Source: Epiperipatus broadwayi | Taxonomy: Eukaryota > Onychophora > Udeonychophora > Euonychophora > Peripatidae | Length of the DNA: 64,000 bases | Assembly (NCBI GenBank): GCA_028023455.1 | Contig: JAQFVV010012673.1 | Span: forward strand, 1,032,567 to 1,096,566 | Direction of reading: 5' to 3' | Shown here: one piece after another, positions 60,270 through 64,000 of the stretch | Layout: each line of letters opens with the position of its first letter | Position numbering within the stretch: position 1 is the first letter of the stretch | Notes under the pieces: model-generated | What the model saw: the letters and a program-made list of their open reading frames with translations, nothing else | Told to the model about the DNA's origin: nothing | Databases searched by the model: none | Position numbers and translations under genes: made by a program

Positions 60270-60600
60270 TAATATATAAGGGATTCAAACTCAGACTTTT
60301 ACACAACACTCAACTCTCCAAGCCATCTCATATTGCTGACCCACCTGATAACACACATGTCAAAAAGATAAATAATCACCAATATATGTATTTTATGCTA
60401 ATCCAGAACTCATCAGTTGGTCCAGATTACTATCTCCACACATATACAATCAGAACTCAGCTTTATGTTAAGATAGCCAATCTTCATACTTCAATGGACA
60501 GGCTTCAAACTACTCCAACTCACAACTTTTCAGCCTTCCATTTCATTGAAAATCTGATAACTACACATTGTCCATAAACAGTTTTTGGTGACATTCTTAA
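60270..60600 (-). mobile_element. Hammerhead retroelement family E, minus copy
   Basis: GGGATTCAAACTCAGACTTT, the ribozyme, CACACATATACAATCAGAAC and CTTCAATGGACAGGCTTCAA, then CACATTGTCC near 60,567. The frame 60,386-60,577 is chance. Confidence 0.72.
60378..60421 (-). ncRNA. Hammerhead ribozyme motif (E5)
   Basis: Minus strand: stem I ACCAA/UUGGU (5 bp), intact CUGAUGA, stem II GUUCU/AGCAU (degraded), AAAA for GAAA, helix III AUACAUAU, A. Confidence 0.62.
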
Positions 60601-61974
60601 CGTCAGTAGAAAAAGCATAAGCTATTGGAAAGAGCCGTTGAACCCACCATACTACAAGCTGGTTATAATTAATGTTTATTTGCAAATTTAATACTACTAT
60701 ATTGAATTTTATAAAATTAATTCTAGTTGAGTTTTATTCCATATTAAGTAAGATTATTTATTATTTACAATTTAGCTCAGTTTAATTATATTTTTACTAT
60801 ATTTTTTTTAATGATATAAATTCAATTGACTTTTCAGAAGTATTTACATAGTAGAATACATTTAATTTTATTCTATAGTGATTATATCTCACAAAAATAA
60901 AAGAGATAAAACTTTTTTATATAATAAATGCCATTATTGACCATGTACCAAAAAAAAATAATATTGTTTTTCCAACCACAATTGGGGTTTTTAGATTTAA
61001 CTTGAAATAAAACCATAGCAAGTCCAGGTAACAAACAGTTTTTTTTTAATTATTCAATCTTACATTAGGGAGAGCAACTGAAGAAAAAAAATAGACTTGT
61101 TATTAATTCTTTTTCTCTTCAAAAATTACTACTAATTAAAAATCATTAATCATTATTATGTGAAACATTCAATAGATTGTGATCAAAAAATGTTTTTCTG
61201 TAACAAAATTATTCTATAGTGATTAAAGCTTATTGAAATTTTTAGCTTAACTTTATTTCCTGATGTTATTTGTGACTTCTTTTTAGATAATTATAAGACT
61301 TTAAAGACTGTTTATATTTAGACTTATACTCATATCAATGTTAAGAGAATAAAACTAACTGAAATTTTCATCACATTTCTTTATCTTCATTCATTTAAGT
61401 TAATTTTTCAATGTTGTAAGATAATAGAAATCTAAGCAAATGATTAAAAATTATATATATAAAAGTATTTTCATGAATTTAAGTTAAATACTGATCTGTC
61501 ACTGCTATGAAATAAATAACATTAGCATCTATTTCTAGTTTATTAAATATTTCAGTTTCTTTTATTAATTAAATACTTTTGAATTAATACTTGATGTTAA
61601 AATGTTTTATTTTTGTTTCAAATTAACATATGCTTATATTTTGTAAATTTGAGAACAGTTACAACTAATAAGAGTAAAAAAAAAAAAAAACTTCTAGAAT
61701 TTCTATAGTTTTAAGCATATTTATTTCAAAGCACATTTCCAGAAGCTGAACTTGATAAAACATTAAAAAAATATAATACAAATATGTCTAACTTTTCTAA
61801 AATTCTTTACAATTTTCCAGACTATTCTCAAATATTCCTTTTTTTGTTTTACGTATATATGGCTCATCTATGTTTGCAGTTCAATTTGCGACATTTAAAT
61901 AATTTTTCTGCTATTAGAATAAAATTATATTAGTAAATGTAGTGTTGACATTCCCTTTCAACATAACTAAATTA
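60601..61974. other. AT-rich DNA, no gene
   Basis: Homopolymers only. Confidence 0.4.
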
Positions 61975-62130
61975 TAATAATCAAAAAAGCAAGTCATATA
62001 TAAAGTGACATTACTAAACTTGTAGTTACAAAAATGCAATACATAGAGCATACCAATAGCTCAAACAAGCTCTTAATTAATAAGTGCAGTGTGAGAAAAT
62101 ATTTAAAACTTCTATCCAGAACACTCTTAA

Positions 62131-62174
62131 CTCCACACCAATTGGTTTCGAGCTTATGGCTCATGTCAGTGGAG
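62131..62174 (-). ncRNA. Hammerhead-like motif (B1)
   Basis: Minus strand: stem I CUCCA/UGGAG, core CUGACAU, stem II GAGC/GCUC (4 bp), GAA. Helix III ACCAAUUGGU is a 10-nt palindrome. G at the cleavage position is non-permissive. Confidence 0.6.
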
Positions 62175-62201
62175 AGCTAGAATATTCCAGAACACTCTTA
62201 T

Positions 62202-62245
62202 CTCCAGACCAACTGGTTTTGAGTTTATGGCTCACGTCAGTGGAG
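62202..62245 (-). ncRNA. Hammerhead-like motif (B2)
   Basis: Stem I CUCCA/UGGAG, core CUGACGU, stem II GAG/CUC, AAA for GAA, ACCAGUUGGU, C. Middle copy of the 71-bp triplication. Confidence 0.6.
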
Positions 62246-62272
62246 AGCTAGAATATTCCAGAACACTCTTAT

Positions 62273-62315
62273 CTCCAGACCAACTGTTTTCGAGCTTATG
62301 GCTCATGTCAGTGGA
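62273..62315 (-). ncRNA. Hammerhead-like motif (B3)
   Basis: Stem I UUCCA/UGGAG (one G-U), core CUGACAU, stem II GAGC/GCUC, GAA, AACAGUUGGU, C. Confidence 0.58.
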
Positions 62316-62642
62316 AAGCTAGAATATTCGAACACTAGATCTAAAATATCAATTCAAAACCCAGCACTTATTTCATATGTATTATTTAAGTAGAAACTCT
62401 GAAATTTTCAGACATGAATATGTCTTTAAATCCAGCTATCTAACTTAAATAACTATATTGGACTAAACTAAATTCAGATCTACCATATTTTAATAGCCTC
62501 TGCATAGCCAAAGCCTTAAAGGTAAAATTATAATAATCAAAAAAGCAAGTCATATATAATGTAACATTACTTAAATATACTTATGAAATAAGCGCTGAGT
62601 TTTGAGTTGATATTTTCAATCTAGTGTCCGAGTATTCTAGCT

Positions 62643-62686
62643 CTCCACTGACATGAGCCATAAGCTCAAAACCAGTTGGTCTGGAG
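62643..62686 (+). ncRNA. Hammerhead-like motif (B4)
   Basis: Stem I CUCCA/UGGAG, core CUGACAU, stem II GAGC/GCUC, AAA for GAA, ACCAGUUGGU, C. Confidence 0.6.
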
Positions 62687-63060
62687 ATGAGGGTGTTCTA
62701 GATATAGAGTTGAAATATTTTCTTATACTACACCTATTAATTAAGAGCTTGTCTGAGCTATTGGTATGCTCTATGTATTGGATTTTTGTAAATACAAGAT
62801 TATAAAAGTAATGTCACATTATATATGACTTGCTTTTTTGATTATTATAATTTTACCTTTAAGGCTTTGGTTATGCTGAAGCTATTAAAATATGGTAAAT
62901 CTGAATTTAGTTCAGTCCCATTTAGCTATTTAAGTTAGATAGCTGGATTTAAAGATATTTTCATGTCTGAAAATTTCAGAGTTTCTACTTAAATTTATGC
63001 ATGCAATAAGTGCTGGGTTTTGTGTTGATATTTTAGATCTAGTGTCTGAATATTTTAGCT

Positions 63061-63104
63061 CTCCACTGATGTGAGCCATAAGCTCGAAACCAGTTGGTCT
63101 GGAG
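63061..63104 (+). ncRNA. Hammerhead ribozyme motif (B5)
   Basis: Stem I CUCCA/UGGAG, core CUGAUGU (only A9 deviates, being U), stem II GAGC/GCUC around CAUAA, GAA, helix III ACC/GGU with AGUU loop (or a 10-bp intermolecular helix), cleavage triplet GUC. Best-preserved B copy. Confidence 0.7.
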
Positions 63105-63205
63105 ATGAGAGTATTCTGGATAGAGATTTTAAATATTTTTTCATACCACACTTATTAATTAAGAGCTTGTTTGAGCTATTGGTACACTCTCTGTATTGCA
63201 TTATT

Positions 63206-64000
63206 GTCTAAATTATGAACAATTATCAATAGAACACATAACTATGTGCGATCTGGTGTGTGTAGTAAATGGCCAATTCTGGAACTCAATGCCATAAACT
63301 GTGTGCCAGATGTATTTTGGGTTTTTTATGTACTTGCAGCAATAAAACATTTGATTATTTTTAGTGGTGTGACCAAGTGACAAATGGTGTAGACTACTAA
63401 TTTATAGAATCATCACTTAATGTGTTTACTCATGAAATGATTATGCATAAACACAAACACATAAAATACTGCCTTGTGTTTGATTTAGATTCTAAAAGCT
63501 TCCAGTTCCAGTTCTGAACATGGTTTTGCCTCATTGTGTCAATTTAATAGTGGCTGACTAGCATTACATCATTCAACTTTGGCAGTTGTTGATTGCAACT
63601 TTAACAGTTATTGCCTCCCCTTACCTCCAAATGGATTGACTATTTATGGCCAAGTCCCTACCCATGATGAGAGCAATTGGATTAAAGAGAGCATTTTCAG
63701 CTATTGTTCTACTATTGCCATTCAATGTATATTATCTATTTATATATCCATCAGTCCACAATGATGAGTGTTTAATCCAATCAAAATAAATGGAAAGCTG
63801 GACTAGACCATTACTTGAATGCAAAATGAGATATAACATTACTATTAATAAAATATGACAATTTTCATACCAAGGAATCTTATACAGACTATAACTTATT
63901 TAAAAGCTGAAATGCAACTTGTTATGAATGAGCAACATAAATCATATACCACTCTATGATTTTGAAATCTCTTCCCATCCTAAAGTAACTGACACAACTA
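63206..64000. other. No gene recognised
   Basis: Slightly less AT-rich than average; a 61-aa frame (63,579-63,764) has no recognisable motif. Confidence 0.4.

Larger units (their letters stand above)
61975..63205. mobile_element. Hammerhead retroelement family B, inverted multi-ribozyme locus
   Basis: A minus-oriented unit (61,975 to about 62,573) and a plus-oriented unit and a half (about 62,574-63,205) sit head to head. Outer ends mirror each other (AATGCAATACATAGAGCATA on the left, its near complement on the right). The plus ribozymes are 418 bp apart, which gives the unit length. In the minus half the ribozyme segment is amplified to three tandem 71-bp copies. Shared landmarks with family A are CTGAATTTAGTTCAGTCCCA, AAGTTAGATAGCTGGATT and TAGATCTAGTGTC. 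No TSD was found. Confidence 0.85.

Noticed and set aside
63579-63764. 61-aa gene at the window end
   Set aside because: No motif, starts in ordinary AT-rich DNA, and length is within chance expectation.

Overview
The window looks like intergenic or intronic DNA from an AT-rich animal genome. No host protein-coding gene can be supported: every long open frame is a transposon remnant, a microsatellite translation or chance. The repeats are Penelope-like elements (PLEs), RTE-type LINEs with TGATGA tails, tRNA-derived SINEs, palindromic MITEs and GATA/GACA microsatellites. This fits a lophotrochozoan, and a cephalopod-like mollusc is my best guess. That guess is inference at low to moderate confidence.

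The outstanding content is a superfamily of short repeats (about 380-470 bp per unit) that carry hammerhead ribozyme (HHR) motifs. I find 26 full-length motifs plus one half motif in five subfamilies, called A to E here. A lies at 22.7-23.3, 51.0-51.3 and 52.9-53.1 kb. B lies at 62.0-63.2 kb with five motifs. C lies at 6.3-7.2, 36.3-37.0, 45.2 (no ribozyme) and 56.2-56.6 kb. D lies at 29.2-31.4 kb as a tandem array of a 401-bp unit, one motif per complete unit. E lies at 2.3-2.9, 26.5-26.9, 37.6-38.0, 46.1-46.3, 47.9-48.0, 58.4-58.7 and 60.3-60.6 kb. In every subfamily the CUGANGA and GAA core segments sit between a stem I whose two strands covary and a helix III that is a different palindrome in nearly every subfamily. 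A self-complementary helix III implies that the ribozyme works as a dimer, which is the known design of the minimal hammerheads in PLE terminal repeats. Several loci have exact 10-14 bp target-site duplications, and most carry an inverted second copy (head to head), another PLE habit. The likely reading is a set of non-autonomous, retrozyme-like PLE derivatives.

Two PLE coding remnants are present. One, at 18.9-21.1 kb, has a reverse transcriptase with YVDD and a GIY-YIG endonuclease, split by a frameshift and by a 360-bp TTAA-flanked MITE. The other, at 33.3-34.9 kb, is an inverted pair of C-terminal fragments from a different PLE lineage. RTE-like LINE remnants lie at 0.4-1.6, 15.9-16.8, 42.7-45.6, 50.2 and 56.9 kb. 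A second LINE type lies on the minus strand at 14.4-15.3 kb. DNA-transposon derivatives include a 1.07-kb pogo/Tigger-like element (17.4-18.4 kb), a 245-bp hairpin MITE (13.2 kb) and other foldback repeats.

There is also an assembly artefact. A 24-bp match (2 mismatches) to the Illumina read-1 adapter lies inside the (TATC)n array at 53,820-53,843, so the array length and local order there should not be trusted.
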